From positions 1 to 64,000 of the forward strand of contig NZ_JACOOQ010000016.1 of the NCBI RefSeq assembly GCF_014287815.1: 64,000 bases of DNA, given 5' to 3'. Under the pieces are notes generated by a model, which made no database searches, was not told the DNA's origin, and saw only the letters and a program-made list of their open reading frames with translations. Below, piece after piece: positions 26,333 to 35,970 of this stretch. This DNA is from Clostridium lentum (GTDB lineage Bacteria; Bacillota; Clostridia; Clostridiales; Clostridiaceae). The position numbers and the translations under genes were made by a program. The number at the start of each line of letters is the position of its first letter. The first letter of the stretch is position 1.

Positions 26333-27763
26333 ATGAGAGATTTATACAGTACACCACTAAATTCAAGATATGCATCTAAAGAAATGAGTTACATATTCTC
26401 AGAAGATATGAAATTTTCTACTTGGAGAAAGCTATGGGTAGCATTAGCTGAAGCTGAAAAAGAATTAGGGTTAGATATAACTGATGAACAAATTAATGAA
26501 TTAAAAGATAATATATATAATATTAATTATGATGATGCAATAAAAAAAGAAAAAGAAGTAAGACATGATGTAATGAGTCATGTATATGCATATGGATTAC
26601 AATGTCCTAAAGCTAAGGGTATAATTCATCTAGGGGCTACAAGCTGTTATGTAGGTGATAATACAGATATTATACTAATGAAAGAGGCATTAGAAATAGT
26701 TAAAGAAAAAATAATAGCAGTTTTATCACACTTATCTAAATTTGCTTTAAAATATAAGGATATGCCTACTTTAGGATTTACTCATTTCCAACCTGCTCAA
26801 TTAACTACAGTAGGTAAGAGAGCGACTTTATATATGCAAGATCTTGTGATGGATTTAGAAAATATAGAGTTCTTAATTTCAACTTTAAAACTAAGAGGGG
26901 TAAAAGGAACAACTGGAACACAAGCAAGCTTTATGGCATTATTTGACGGTGATGAAGAAAAAGTAAAAGAATTAGACAGACTAATTGCTAAAAAAATGGG
27001 CTTTAATAGAAGCTATGGAGTAACAGGTCAAACTTATCCTCGAAAATTAGACTCAATAGTTTTAAATACATTATCAGAAGTGGCTCAGAGCGCTTATAAA
27101 TTTAGTAATGATTTAAGACTTCTTCAAAACTTAAAAGAAGTTGAAGAACCTTTTGAAAAAAATCAAATTGGATCTTCGGCTATGGCATATAAAAGAAATC
27201 CAATGAGAAGTGAAAGAATAAGTGCATTAGCAAGGTACGTAATAGTAAATTCATTAAATCCTGCAATAACGGCTGGAACACAATGGTTTGAAAGAACTTT
27301 AGATGATTCTGCTAATAAGAGACTTTCTGTTGCAGAAGGATTCTTAGCTTTAGATGGTGTTTTAAATTTATATATAAATATTGCTGAAAATATGGTAGTA
27401 TATGATAAGGTAATAGCATCTCATGTAATGAATGAACTTCCATTTATGGCTACAGAAAATATTATGATGGCTTCTGTAAAAAAAGGTGGAGATAGACAAG
27501 AACTGCACGAAAGAGTTAGAATACATTCAATGGCTGCAGCTCAAAGAGTCAAAGGCGAAGGTTTAGAGAATGATTTAATTGAAAGAATTGTAAATGATTC
27601 AACATTCAATCTATCAAGAGAAGAAATAGAGGTAATAATAAATCCTACAGATTTTGTTGGAAGAGCATCAAGTCAAGTTGTGGAATTCATTAATGAATAT
27701 ATAAACCCATATCTTGAAAAATATAAAGAATATATTGATATAAAATCAGATATAAATGTTTAA
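26333..27763 (+). CDS. purB: Adenylosuccinate lyase
   Basis: This 476-residue member of the fumarase/aspartase superfamily acts twice in purine synthesis, cleaving SAICAR to AICAR and adenylosuccinate to AMP. The signature loop GSSAMAYKRNPMRSE is intact (about residue 282), and the segments HDVMSHVYAYG and TLGFTHFQPAQ carry active-site residues. GGAGGT precedes the ATG. It is flanked by terminators and not in a pur operon. The length agrees with the longer form of PurB. Confidence 0.96.
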   Translation: MRDLYSTPLNSRYASKEMSYIFSEDMKFSTWRKLWVALAEAEKELGLDITDEQINELKDNIYNINYDDAIKKEKEVRHDVMSHVYAYGLQCPKAKGIIHLGATSCYVGDNTDIILMKEALEIVKEKIIAVLSHLSKFALKYKDMPTLGFTHFQPAQLTTVGKRATLYMQDLVMDLENIEFLISTLKLRGVKGTTGTQASFMALFDGDEEKVKELDRLIAKKMGFNRSYGVTGQTYPRKLDSIVLNTLSEVAQSAYKFSNDLRLLQNLKEVEEPFEKNQIGSSAMAYKRNPMRSERISALARYVIVNSLNPAITAGTQWFERTLDDSANKRLSVAEGFLALDGVLNLYINIAENMVVYDKVIASHVMNELPFMATENIMMASVKKGGDRQELHERVRIHSMAAAQRVKGEGLENDLIERIVNDSTFNLSREEIEVIINPTDFVGRASSQVVEFINEYINPYLEKYKEYIDIKSDINV

Positions 27764-27779
27764 TAAAAATTAATAATAC

Positions 27780-27819
27780 AATAAATTAGGATAGATTTTT
27801 TAATCTGTCCTAATTTATT
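27780..27819 (+). terminator. Terminator after purB
   Basis: AATAAATTAGGATAGATT pairs with AATCTGTCCTAATTTATT with one G-U pair. Confidence 0.85.
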
Positions 27820-27926
27820 TATATAAAAAAACTAAGCTAGCAAAAACTTTTCTACTATGTAATCTTATTTATATCCAAATCATAAAATATATGGAACCTA
27901 TAATTAATAGAGAGGTCGAAATTTAT

Positions 27927-29414
27927 ATGATGAAGGACATAATTAATTTAGATGATAGCAATAAGAATTTGAATGTATCAAAGGAAAAAGTAGATATACT
28001 TATTAGAGAAATTAAAGCTAAAGGTAAAAAGATAATCAAAGTATATAATTCATTTTCACAAGTTGATCCATGTAGTTATTCATTAATACAATTATATAAA
28101 TTAACAGAGCAAAATATAAACTATAAAGATAATGAATATAGATTTTTTACTACTATGAATAAAAGTTTGATATTTCAATGGAGTAATCATGAGAATATAC
28201 TTAAGTTATCTCAATATATACTTAATGAAAACCTATTAACAATATATTTTAAGTATATGAAATTTAAAGATAATAAAATCTTCTCATCTTTAAGAAAGAA
28301 TGTAAAAATAGAAGAGTTAAATATAGCTATTAATAAGTTAAGTGCACTATTAAATAATAGCTTTGCTTTATTACCACCTATATATAGCAATATCTATAGT
28401 GAAGATTTTATAAATTCTGATATTTATAATAAGTCATTATCAGAAGAAGAGTTAGAAAATGAAGTTAAACGTATTAATTTCAATCACAATGGACATTTGA
28501 TAACAAAGTATACTAATAATAATATAAGTTATTGGATTAAAGGTCTTATTTATAGAGATAAGAAAAATGAAGCATTTAATAAATATTATGCTTATGAACG
28601 AGAAATATTTAAGCAGTTTAAAGAAAATATTGATTGTTTAAATATTTATATCAAATCATTTAAATTTTTAAAACCAGTGCTAATTGAAGAAGAATATAAG
28701 TCGCTATCAAAATATATATTGAACGAGGATGAATTTAACCTATATTTAAAAAAAATATGTAATAAATTAATGAAGTATCGCAACTATATAAGTATTATAA
28801 ATAGAGTTACATCTTTAGATGAAGAAGTATTACATCTTTTAGACTTTATTTATACAAATACTAAATCAATTAATGAAGGTGAACAACTATTAAGTTTTAT
28901 TAATAAATATTACTATTATATGCTTATAAATAACATTGAGAAAAACAATCAGTATATTAGTGAATATTCATCGGTGGAAGATTATTTCAATATATTAATT
29001 AAAGCTGTTAAATTTACTAATAAAATTTTAAATAATAATTTGCCTTTGGAAAATTATTTAAATGAACTTTTTAATGAAGATGTAATGATTGAATTAAACA
29101 ATACTATTACTACAGGAATTAATTATGAAAGTGAAATATTATCTTTATTAAAATCATGGGGATATAAAATAATGTGTAATTTCCATTACGACAATTATAC
29201 ATTAAGATATATAGTTTTCACCAAGGAAAATCCTAATAATTTTGTCCCTATATATTTTGATAGTATAAGTGAGTTTAATGAAAATAGCCTAAAAGAAATA
29301 TTATACCTTCTAGCTAATTCTAAGGATATTTTATTTATATGGAGTCGTGACTGGTGGTATAAGCGTAATAGTGAAACCATAAGGATACGCTCTTTTCTCA
29401 ATAGAATATTATAG
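27927..29414 (+). CDS. Large unknown protein with possible C-terminal endonuclease-like domain
   Basis: This protein of about 495 residues has no signal peptide or membrane segment. The first 380 residues are helical and rich in N, K, I and Y, with no family I recognise. The last 110 residues (from ESEILSLLKSWGYK to FIWSRDWWYKRNSETIRIRS) resemble the Vsr-like endonuclease domain at the C terminus of large AAA helicases, which typically ends with a WS-DW motif. The acidic active-site positions look replaced (LRYIVF, VPIYFD), so catalysis is doubtful. ATG 27927 is chosen because GAGAGG precedes it; an upstream ATG at 27891 lacks a site. It sits alone between purB and the preQ1 riboswitch. Confidence 0.65.
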   Translation: MMKDIINLDDSNKNLNVSKEKVDILIREIKAKGKKIIKVYNSFSQVDPCSYSLIQLYKLTEQNINYKDNEYRFFTTMNKSLIFQWSNHENILKLSQYILNENLLTIYFKYMKFKDNKIFSSLRKNVKIEELNIAINKLSALLNNSFALLPPIYSNIYSEDFINSDIYNKSLSEEELENEVKRINFNHNGHLITKYTNNNISYWIKGLIYRDKKNEAFNKYYAYEREIFKQFKENIDCLNIYIKSFKFLKPVLIEEEYKSLSKYILNEDEFNLYLKKICNKLMKYRNYISIINRVTSLDEEVLHLLDFIYTNTKSINEGEQLLSFINKYYYYMLINNIEKNNQYISEYSSVEDYFNILIKAVKFTNKILNNNLPLENYLNELFNEDVMIELNNTITTGINYESEILSLLKSWGYKIMCNFHYDNYTLRYIVFTKENPNNFVPIYFDSISEFNENSLKEILYLLANSKDILFIWSRDWWYKRNSETIRIRSFLNRIL

Positions 29415-29417
29415 ATA

Positions 29418-29446
29418 TTGATTTTTTTGATAATTTTATGTATAAT
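29418..29446 (+). promoter_or_regulatory. Promoter of the preQ1-queT unit
   Basis: TTGATT (29418-29423) and TATAAT (29441-29446) are exactly 17 bases apart and lie directly before the riboswitch aptamer. Confidence 0.75.
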
Positions 29447-29453
29447 AATTACC

Positions 29454-29554
29454 TGGACAGTTCGTGAACCTCCTGTCGTTAAATAAAACTAGGTGTTTAT
29501 AATAGACTTATCAAGGTTATTATGGTACCTATATTTATATATAGGTACCTTTTT
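29454..29554 (+). promoter_or_regulatory. preQ1-I riboswitch with transcription terminator
   Basis: P1 is formed by GACAG (29456-29460) and CTGTC (29473-29477). The loop TTCGTGAACCTC holds ACCT (29468-29471), which pairs with AGGT (29491-29494) after an A-rich tail (TTAAATAAAAC), giving the H-type pseudoknot of preQ1 class I. Downstream, GGTACCTATAT (29524-29534) pairs with ATATAGGTACC (29539-29549), followed by TTTTT. Free TAGGT could instead pair with ACCTA of the terminator, so preQ1 binding should favour termination. The next gene, a QueT-family transporter, is a known target of preQ1 switches. Confidence 0.88.
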
Positions 29555-29607
29555 ACTTGTCTATTTTCTTAGAAGGTTCTAATATTATTATTAGGAGAGA
29601 CTTAAAA

Positions 29608-30102
29608 ATGAATAAAACTAAAAGAATAGTAATAACAGCTGCTATAGCAGCACTTTATGCAGTTACTACACTAGTTATAGCACCGTTATCTTTTGGAAGC
29701 TATCAATTTAGAATTTCAGAAGTATTAGTGCTACTTGCTTTATTTGATCCTCTTTATATTGGTGGATTGACCTTAGGATGCTTTATTGCAAATATGCTAG
29801 GCCCTAATGGAATGATGGATATAATCTTTGGAACTATTGCTACATTTATAAGCGTAGTTGCTGTTTATTACACACCAAAGATTATAAGAAATAGTAAGAG
29901 TGCTTTAATTATAGCATCTTTATGGCCAACTATAATAAATGGATTAATAGTAGGATGGATGTTAAGCTATCTTTACGCTTTACCATTAATACTTACAATT
30001 TTCCAAGTAGCACTAGGAGAGTTTGTAGTAGTAACTATCTTAGGAATTCCATTTGTAAAATTTATAAAACCATATATGAAAAAGATAATACCAAATGTGT
30101 AA
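29608..30102 (+). CDS. queT: QueT-family queuosine-precursor transporter
   Basis: This 164-residue membrane protein has five to six helices and belongs to the QueT family (PF06177, COG4708), thought to be the substrate-binding S component for queuosine precursors such as preQ1. The GSYQFRISEVLVLLALFDP segment with the conserved R and E, and the GCFIANMLGP helix, are family hallmarks. ATG 29608 follows AGGAGAG. The preQ1-I riboswitch upstream independently supports the substrate. No energy-coupling ECF genes are in the window, so a shared ECF module elsewhere is likely. Confidence 0.92.
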   Translation: MNKTKRIVITAAIAALYAVTTLVIAPLSFGSYQFRISEVLVLLALFDPLYIGGLTLGCFIANMLGPNGMMDIIFGTIATFISVVAVYYTPKIIRNSKSALIIASLWPTIINGLIVGWMLSYLYALPLILTIFQVALGEFVVVTILGIPFVKFIKPYMKKIIPNV

Positions 30103-30110
30103 TAAATATA

Positions 30111-30146
30111 CCCTTCATTAAATTTATTTTAATGAAGGGCTTTTTT
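30111..30146 (+). terminator. Terminator after queT
   Basis: CCCTTCATTAAA (30111-30122) pairs with TTTAATGAAGGG (30128-30139), then C and six T. Confidence 0.9.
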
Positions 30147-30208
30147 GATTTTTATGAATGATTTATGTTAAAATAAGATGTTTAATAATATAAATAAAGG
30201 AGTTCATT

Positions 30209-32122
30209 ATGAATTTAATTACATTAGATAAGATAAGTAAATCGTATAGTGAAAAAATACTATTGGATAATGTTACTTTAAATATAAATGAAGGCGATAA
30301 GATAGGCTTAATTGGTTTAAATGGAGCAGGGAAGTCTACGCTTTTAAAGATAGTGGCAGGAAAAGATGAATTCTTCAGTGGTGAAGTTACTAAAAGTAAA
30401 GATTTAAGAATAGAATATTTATCCCAAAATACAGAATATAAAGATGAAACTACAGTACTTGAGCAAGTTTTCCATGGTGATAATATCGAAATGAAACTTT
30501 TAAAGGAATATGAGCTATTACTAGAAACTATTAATAACCGTGAGTTTTCTGAAGAGCTTAACAATAAACTAATAGCATTACAATCAAAGATAGATAATCT
30601 GAATTTATGGAATTTGGAAAGTGAAGCAAAAACAATCTTAACTAAGCTTGGAATAAATAACTACAATGTTAAAATGTCTACTTTATCTGGTGGACAGAAA
30701 AAAAGAGTGTTTCTAGCATCTGCTTTAATAAGTCCTTGTAATTTATTAATATTAGATGAACCTACTAATCATTTAGATTCTTCCTCTATAGAATGGTTAG
30801 AAGATTATTTAAATGCCAGAAAAGGCGCATTAATGATGATTACTCATGATAGATATTTCTTAGATAGAGTTGCAAATAGAACTATTGAACTAGATAGAGG
30901 AAAGTTATATTCATATGATGGAAACTATAGCTATTTCCTAGAAAAGAAAGCAGAAAGGCTTGAGCTTGAAGCAGCAATGGAGGAAAAGAGACAAAAACTT
31001 ATCCTTAAAGAATTAAAATGGGTAAGAAGAGGGGCTAAAGCTAGAACAACTAAACAAAAAGCAAGACTTCAACGTTTTGATGAATTAGTAAATCAAGAAT
31101 ATATTGCTGCTCCGGAAAATATAGATATGCCTTTTGTAGGAAGAAGATTAGGAAAGAAAACAATAGAATTATATAATATATCAAAAAGATATAATGAAAA
31201 GGTATTATTAAAAGATTTCTCTTATATATTCTTAAAAAGCGATAGAATTGGTATTATTGGTGATAACGGTATGGGGAAAACAACTCTTACTAATTTAATT
31301 AATGATAGTGTAAAAGTAGATTCAGGAAGTATTGAAATTGGAGATACAGTGAAGATATGCACCTTTGCACAAGATGATTCTCATATGGATTTAAACATGA
31401 GAGCCATTGATTATATAAAAGAAGGAGGAGAAACAATTCCAACAGAAGATGGCACTGTGATAACAGCTTCACAACTGGCGGAAAGATTCTTATTTGACGG
31501 TATACTTCAATATACAACTATCAATAAACTTTCAGGTGGAGAAAGACGTAGACTTCATTTACTGAGAATATTAATGGAAGCACCAAATGTTTTAATACTA
31601 GATGAGCCTACAAATGATTTAGATATTGAGACATTAAAGATATTAGAAGATTTTATTGATGAATTTACAGGAATAGTCATAGTTGTATCCCATGATAGAT
31701 ACTTCCTTGATAGAACTTGTAATAAGATATTCTCTTTTGAAGGTAAAGGTACTATAAAAATATACAATGGTAATTACAGTGATTATTTAATTCATAAAGA
31801 AATAGAATTAATAAATGGAAAAGATACTAACAATAAAAAAGCAACTATTAAAAAAGAATATGTAAAAACTAAGGAAGATAATCCTAAATTTTCATTTAAA
31901 GAACAAAAGGAGTTTGAAACTATATATAATGATATTGATGACTTAGAAGAGAAAATATCAAATATAGATAAACAAATGGAAGAAAACCCATCAAATTACG
32001 GCCTTTTAAATGAACTTACAAATGAAAAGGAAGCACTAGAAGAAGAACTTCTTTATAAATATGAAAGAGTAGAGTATTTAGAAGGCTTATCTAAGAGAAT
32101 TGAAGAGTATAAGAAAAAATAA
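30209..32122 (+). CDS. ABC-F family ATPase (Uup-like)
   Basis: This 637-residue protein has two ATP-binding cassettes and no membrane helices. Walker A motifs are GLNGAGKST and GDNGMGKTT; signatures are LSGGQKKR and LSGGERRR; Walker B motifs are LLILDEPTNHLD and VLILDEPTNDLD. The inter-domain linker (KKAERLELEAAMEEKRQKLI onward) is the arm that reaches the ribosomal peptidyl-transferase region in ABC-F proteins. The last 80 residues form a charged coiled coil (KEQKEFETIYNDIDDLEEKI), as in Uup. It is likely a translation factor that rescues or resets ribosomes. An antibiotic-resistance role is possible but not indicated by context. Confidence 0.92.
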   Translation: MNLITLDKISKSYSEKILLDNVTLNINEGDKIGLIGLNGAGKSTLLKIVAGKDEFFSGEVTKSKDLRIEYLSQNTEYKDETTVLEQVFHGDNIEMKLLKEYELLLETINNREFSEELNNKLIALQSKIDNLNLWNLESEAKTILTKLGINNYNVKMSTLSGGQKKRVFLASALISPCNLLILDEPTNHLDSSSIEWLEDYLNARKGALMMITHDRYFLDRVANRTIELDRGKLYSYDGNYSYFLEKKAERLELEAAMEEKRQKLILKELKWVRRGAKARTTKQKARLQRFDELVNQEYIAAPENIDMPFVGRRLGKKTIELYNISKRYNEKVLLKDFSYIFLKSDRIGIIGDNGMGKTTLTNLINDSVKVDSGSIEIGDTVKICTFAQDDSHMDLNMRAIDYIKEGGETIPTEDGTVITASQLAERFLFDGILQYTTINKLSGGERRRLHLLRILMEAPNVLILDEPTNDLDIETLKILEDFIDEFTGIVIVVSHDRYFLDRTCNKIFSFEGKGTIKIYNGNYSDYLIHKEIELINGKDTNNKKATIKKEYVKTKEDNPKFSFKEQKEFETIYNDIDDLEEKISNIDKQMEENPSNYGLLNELTNEKEALEEELLYKYERVEYLEGLSKRIEEYKKK

Positions 32123-32128
32123 TTTATA

Positions 32129-32163
32129 AAAAGTTAGATTGCTATACTTGTAATCTAACTTTT
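32129..32163 (+). terminator. Terminator after ABC-F gene
   Basis: AAAGTTAGATT pairs with AATCTAACTTT. The next gene begins 16 bases later, so read-through may supply it. Confidence 0.7.
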
Positions 32164-32178
32164 ATATAAGGAGAAAAA

Positions 32179-33555
32179 ATGGTTTTTAGTAGTTTAATTT
32201 TTTTATTTAGATTTATGCCTATTTTCTTTCTTTTCTATTTTATACTTCCTATGAAATATAAGAACTTATGCTTATTGATTTTCAGTCTACTATTTTATTC
32301 ATGGGGAGAACCAAAATACATCATATTAATGATTGCCTCAATTTTAGTAGACTATTGTATATCACAAAGAATATGGAAAGAAAAAGAGAATAAGAAAAAA
32401 CAAAAAATTCTCTTAAGTACATCAATTATTTTTAATATAGGGATATTATTTGTATTTAAATACTATAATTTTATAGCAGATAATATAAATAATATTTTTA
32501 AAAGTAATATACCACTTAGTTCAATGACATTGCCCCTAGGAATAAGTTTCTATACATTTCAAACACTATCTTACACCATAGATGTTTATAGAGGTAGAAT
32601 AAGACCTGAAAAGAATATTGTTAATTTTGCTACTTTTGTAACAATGTTTCCACAATTAATTGCAGGTCCTATAGTCAAATATACTGATATAAAAGAAAAG
32701 TTGGTTAATAGAAGAAATAATTGGTCATTAGTAGAAGAGGGTGTTGAAGATTTTATTGTAGGTTTAGGAAAAAAAGTGTTACTAGCTAATAATTTGGGAA
32801 TGCTTTGGGAAGAAGCACAAAATATTGGTTTTTCCAATATTTCTACACCTATGACATGGCTTAGCTTATTAGCTTTTTCATTGCAAATTTACTATGATTT
32901 TAGTGGTTACTCCACAATGGCTATAGGACTTGGAAAATGTTTGGGATTTGTATTCCCTAAAAACTTCAATTATCCTTACATATCTAAAAGTGTTTCTGAA
33001 TTTTGGAGAAGGTGGCATATAACTTTAGGATCTTGGTTTAAAGATTATCTATACATACCTCTTGGAGGAAATAGAAAAGGGGCAAAGCGTTCATTTTTAA
33101 ATTTATTAATAGTGTGGTTTTTAACAGGATTATGGCATGGTGCGGAATTTAACTTTATTTTATGGGGATTGTACTTCTTTTTATTAATTTCATTAGAGAA
33201 ATTAATTTTAAATAAATATCTTAATAACTATAAGTTTTTAACACACGCTTATACAATATTTATGCTTTTAATCGGTTGGGCAATATTTGCTATAACAGAC
33301 TTAAATTTATTAAAAGTATTTTTAAAACAACTTTTTCTGTTTAAATACAATACAGAATGGATTTATTATTTACAAAATTATATAATTATAATTGTTATTG
33401 GAGTATTATGCAGTACACCAGTGGTTACATCTATCTGGAATAGATTGAAAATAAATAAGTATGTCAGTACACTATTTTTGATATCAATATTTATTTTATC
33501 AGTGGCATATTTAGTAGATTCTAGTTATAATCCATTTTTATATTTTAGATTTTAG
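32179..33555 (+). CDS. MBOAT-family O-acyltransferase (AlgI/DltB-like)
   Basis: This 458-residue membrane protein has about ten helices. Family motifs are GISFYTFQTLSYTIDVYRG, FWRRWHITLGSWFKDYLYIP and the catalytic histidine segment GLWHGAEFNFILWG. Proteins of this type pass an acyl group, usually acetyl, across the membrane to a partner that modifies polysaccharide. The following gene encodes a DHHW/AlgX-like protein, the usual partner, so I infer O-acetylation of a surface polymer rather than D-alanylation. AAGGAG precedes the ATG. Confidence 0.93.
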   Translation: MVFSSLIFLFRFMPIFFLFYFILPMKYKNLCLLIFSLLFYSWGEPKYIILMIASILVDYCISQRIWKEKENKKKQKILLSTSIIFNIGILFVFKYYNFIADNINNIFKSNIPLSSMTLPLGISFYTFQTLSYTIDVYRGRIRPEKNIVNFATFVTMFPQLIAGPIVKYTDIKEKLVNRRNNWSLVEEGVEDFIVGLGKKVLLANNLGMLWEEAQNIGFSNISTPMTWLSLLAFSLQIYYDFSGYSTMAIGLGKCLGFVFPKNFNYPYISKSVSEFWRRWHITLGSWFKDYLYIPLGGNRKGAKRSFLNLLIVWFLTGLWHGAEFNFILWGLYFFLLISLEKLILNKYLNNYKFLTHAYTIFMLLIGWAIFAITDLNLLKVFLKQLFLFKYNTEWIYYLQNYIIIIVIGVLCSTPVVTSIWNRLKINKYVSTLFLISIFILSVAYLVDSSYNPFLYFRF

Positions 33556-33564
33556 GTGATACAT

Positions 33565-34704
33565 ATGAAGAAAAATATTTTGAAAAAATACCCAACATTC
33601 TTTGTATTTAGCATCTTAGTAATTCTTTTTACGGTGATAGATATTATTAATTCTCCAAATGAATTTTCGGAACTTGAAAACAGAAAATTATCTCAAATGC
33701 CTATTTTATCACTTAAATCATATATTGATACTAGCTTTTCATCTGATTATGAAAAGTATATTAATGATCAATTCTTTTTAAGGGATAATTGGATTGATTT
33801 AAAGTCAAGAATAGAATATCTATTAGGAAAAAGAGAAAATAATGATATAATTTTTGGTAAGGAAAATTATTTATTTAAAAAATTTACCACTTTTAATGAT
33901 GAGATGCTGGAAAACAATCTTAATTCTATTATAACGTTTACTAATAACTATAATAAAGAAGTGGATTTTTTTATTATTCCTAATTCCTATGCTATATATG
34001 ATGAATTAACACCACGATATTTGCCACTAGTTGATCAATTATCATTAATTAATTCTATCAATAGCTATCTTTCTTTGAAAAGTAACGATCATATAAACAC
34101 CATAAATGTTGCTGAAGAATTATTAAAAAATAAAGATGATTATATATATTATAAGACAGATCATCATTGGACATCTTATGGGGCTTATTTAGCTTATTTA
34201 ACATATATGGATTATTTAGGTTTAGAAATTGTTGATATAAATAACTTAGAAAAAATAACAATAAATAATTTCTTGGGAACATATTATAATAGAAGTAAAT
34301 ATTTCAAGGCAGATAGTGATTTTATTACATATTATAACATTTTAGGTTTGCATATTGAAATAGATGGCAAAGAAAAGCTTTCATTAATGGATTTAGATAA
34401 ATTTAAAGGAAGTGATAAATATTCAGCTTTTCTTTGGGGCAATAATGGATTAACTAAAGTAATTAATGAAAATATTTCGGAAGAAAGAAAAGGTAGTAGT
34501 ATATTGATTTTTAAGGATTCTTATGCTAATTCATTTATTCAATTTTTATCATATAATTATGAAATTATTGATATCATAGATTTGAGATATTTTAAAGAAT
34601 CTATAAGAAATTTTATGAAAGATAAGGATTATAATGAAATTCTAATTATGTATAGTTTTAACAATTTGTCTACTGATATAAATATAAGAAGATTAAAGTT
34701 TTAA
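33565..34704 (+). CDS. DHHW family (AlgJ/AlgX-like SGNH) protein
   Basis: This 379-residue protein has one N-terminal membrane anchor (FFVFSILVILFTVIDII) and an extracellular domain. The family motif appears as KTDHHWTSYGAYLAY near residue 200, and a C-terminal SILIFKDSYANSFIQFL carries the probable nucleophile serine of the SGNH fold. It would take the acetyl group delivered by the MBOAT protein and attach it to a polysaccharide outside the cell. ATG 33565 is used because AGGTGAT lies just before it; GTG 33556 overlaps the preceding stop. The two genes form an operon. Confidence 0.9.
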   Translation: MKKNILKKYPTFFVFSILVILFTVIDIINSPNEFSELENRKLSQMPILSLKSYIDTSFSSDYEKYINDQFFLRDNWIDLKSRIEYLLGKRENNDIIFGKENYLFKKFTTFNDEMLENNLNSIITFTNNYNKEVDFFIIPNSYAIYDELTPRYLPLVDQLSLINSINSYLSLKSNDHINTINVAEELLKNKDDYIYYKTDHHWTSYGAYLAYLTYMDYLGLEIVDINNLEKITINNFLGTYYNRSKYFKADSDFITYYNILGLHIEIDGKEKLSLMDLDKFKGSDKYSAFLWGNNGLTKVINENISEERKGSSILIFKDSYANSFIQFLSYNYEIIDIIDLRYFKESIRNFMKDKDYNEILIMYSFNNLSTDINIRRLKF

Positions 34705-34713
34705 AAATTAATA

Positions 34714-34742
34714 TTGACTAAAACTTAATGTTCTGTTAATCT
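34714..34742 (+). promoter_or_regulatory. Promoter of the YaaH/SatP-family gene
   Basis: TTGACT (34714-34719) and TAATCT (34737-34742) are 17 bases apart, 39 bases before the start codon. Confidence 0.5.
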
Positions 34743-34781
34743 AGGATAGTCGATTTTATTTATACAACAGGGGGAAATATA

Positions 34782-35396
34782 ATGGAAAACACAAATGAAA
34801 GAAATGTAAAAGTCCTTGTTGCTGATCCATCTGCATTGGGATTATTTGGTTTAGCAATAATAACTTTAGTTGCTTCTTCACAAAAGTTAGGATTAACTTC
34901 AGGAGTATCTTTAGTTTTACCATGGGCTATATTTTTAGGAGCATCAGCGCAATTAGTTGCATGTATTAATGATTTCAAACATAATAATGTATTTGGAGCT
35001 ACAGCATTTGGAGCATACGCATTTTTCTGGTATGCAATGGGATTCTCTTGGATGATCCAAAATGGAGTATTTGGAGAAAAATTAGCTGCTTCAGTTGATA
35101 CAACTCAATTAGGTGTTGCATTCTTAGGGTACTTAATTTTTACATTATTTATGACAGTAGGTGCTTTAGAAACTAACAAAGTATTATTCTTAATCTTTGT
35201 ATGTATAGATTTCTTATTCTTAGGATTATCATTAAGCTCATTTGGTATAGCTACAGAATTAACTCACGGGATAGCTGCATGGTCAGAATTAATAATAGCT
35301 ATCTTATCATTCTACGGATGTGCAGGTAACGTGTTAAATAGTCACTTAAAAAGAGTTATATTACCACTTGGTAAGCCATTTGGGATTTTAAAATAA
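34782..35396 (+). CDS. Acetate uptake transporter, GPR1/FUN34/YaaH (SatP) family
   Basis: This 204-residue protein has six membrane helices. The N-terminal motif here reads ADPSALGLFGLAIITLVAS; the family form is NPaPLGL. Family members are acetate/succinate channels or proton-coupled importers. It is transcribed alone between a promoter and a terminator. Its codons are less AT-rich than its neighbours (more GGA, GCA, GCT), suggesting high expression. Acetate is the main substrate of the family but is not proven here. Confidence 0.9.
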   Translation: MENTNERNVKVLVADPSALGLFGLAIITLVASSQKLGLTSGVSLVLPWAIFLGASAQLVACINDFKHNNVFGATAFGAYAFFWYAMGFSWMIQNGVFGEKLAASVDTTQLGVAFLGYLIFTLFMTVGALETNKVLFLIFVCIDFLFLGLSLSSFGIATELTHGIAAWSELIIAILSFYGCAGNVLNSHLKRVILPLGKPFGILK

Positions 35397-35406
35397 TTTA
35401 TTTGAG

Positions 35407-35438
35407 ACTATAGATAATTAAATTTATCTATAGTTTTT
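35407..35438 (+). terminator. Terminator after YaaH/SatP-family gene
   Basis: ACTATAGATAA pairs with TTATCTATAGT, followed by a T run. Confidence 0.88.
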
Positions 35439-35490
35439 CTATTTAAAATTTTATATAATAAATTTAAGTACTTACAAGGAGATAAATATT

Positions 35491-35673
35491 ATGGAAATTA
35501 GCGTTTATTTAAAAAGTAAAAAAGACCCAATAAAATATACTGGTGATCGTATAGATGTCCTTGACTTTGAGATGGATAATGTTAAATATAAACAAATTAG
35601 ATCTTTCAGAAAAGGTTTTTCGAAATCTGAATTGATTATGAGTGATTTAATTGTAAAAATTAAAAAGGTTTAA
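35491..35673 (+). CDS. Small unknown protein, 60 aa
   Basis: The protein is basic and probably beta-rich (MEISVYLKSKKDPIKYTG, then LIMSDLIVKIKKV), with no membrane segment or metal motif. The start follows AAGGAGAT, and a strong terminator directly after the stop supports a real gene. I do not recognise the family. Confidence 0.65.
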   Translation: MEISVYLKSKKDPIKYTGDRIDVLDFEMDNVKYKQIRSFRKGFSKSELIMSDLIVKIKKV

Positions 35674-35674
35674 T

Positions 35675-35720
35675 AAAAATAGCTAAAGATTATAAAAGAA
35701 TTCATCTTTAGCTATTTTTA
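35675..35720 (+). terminator. Terminator after the small gene
   Basis: AAAATAGCTAAAGAT pairs with ATCTTTAGCTATTTT, then more T. Confidence 0.88.
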
Positions 35721-35970
35721 TTAATTAAACTAATATAAGTTATATATGTTATTTATATATATTAATATAATTTTATTATAATTAAGTATTTTTAGTACTT
35801 ATTTTACTTATAAAGGGATTTCAATTCTGATAAAAAAAATATTTCTAGCTTTTATGTTAATTAGTAAAAATATAATTTTCAATAATTTAAAAATATATTT
35901 TAAATTAAAAGTTATGTGTATATTTTTCATAAATACATAATATAAATTAATAATTTTTATTAATTTATAT

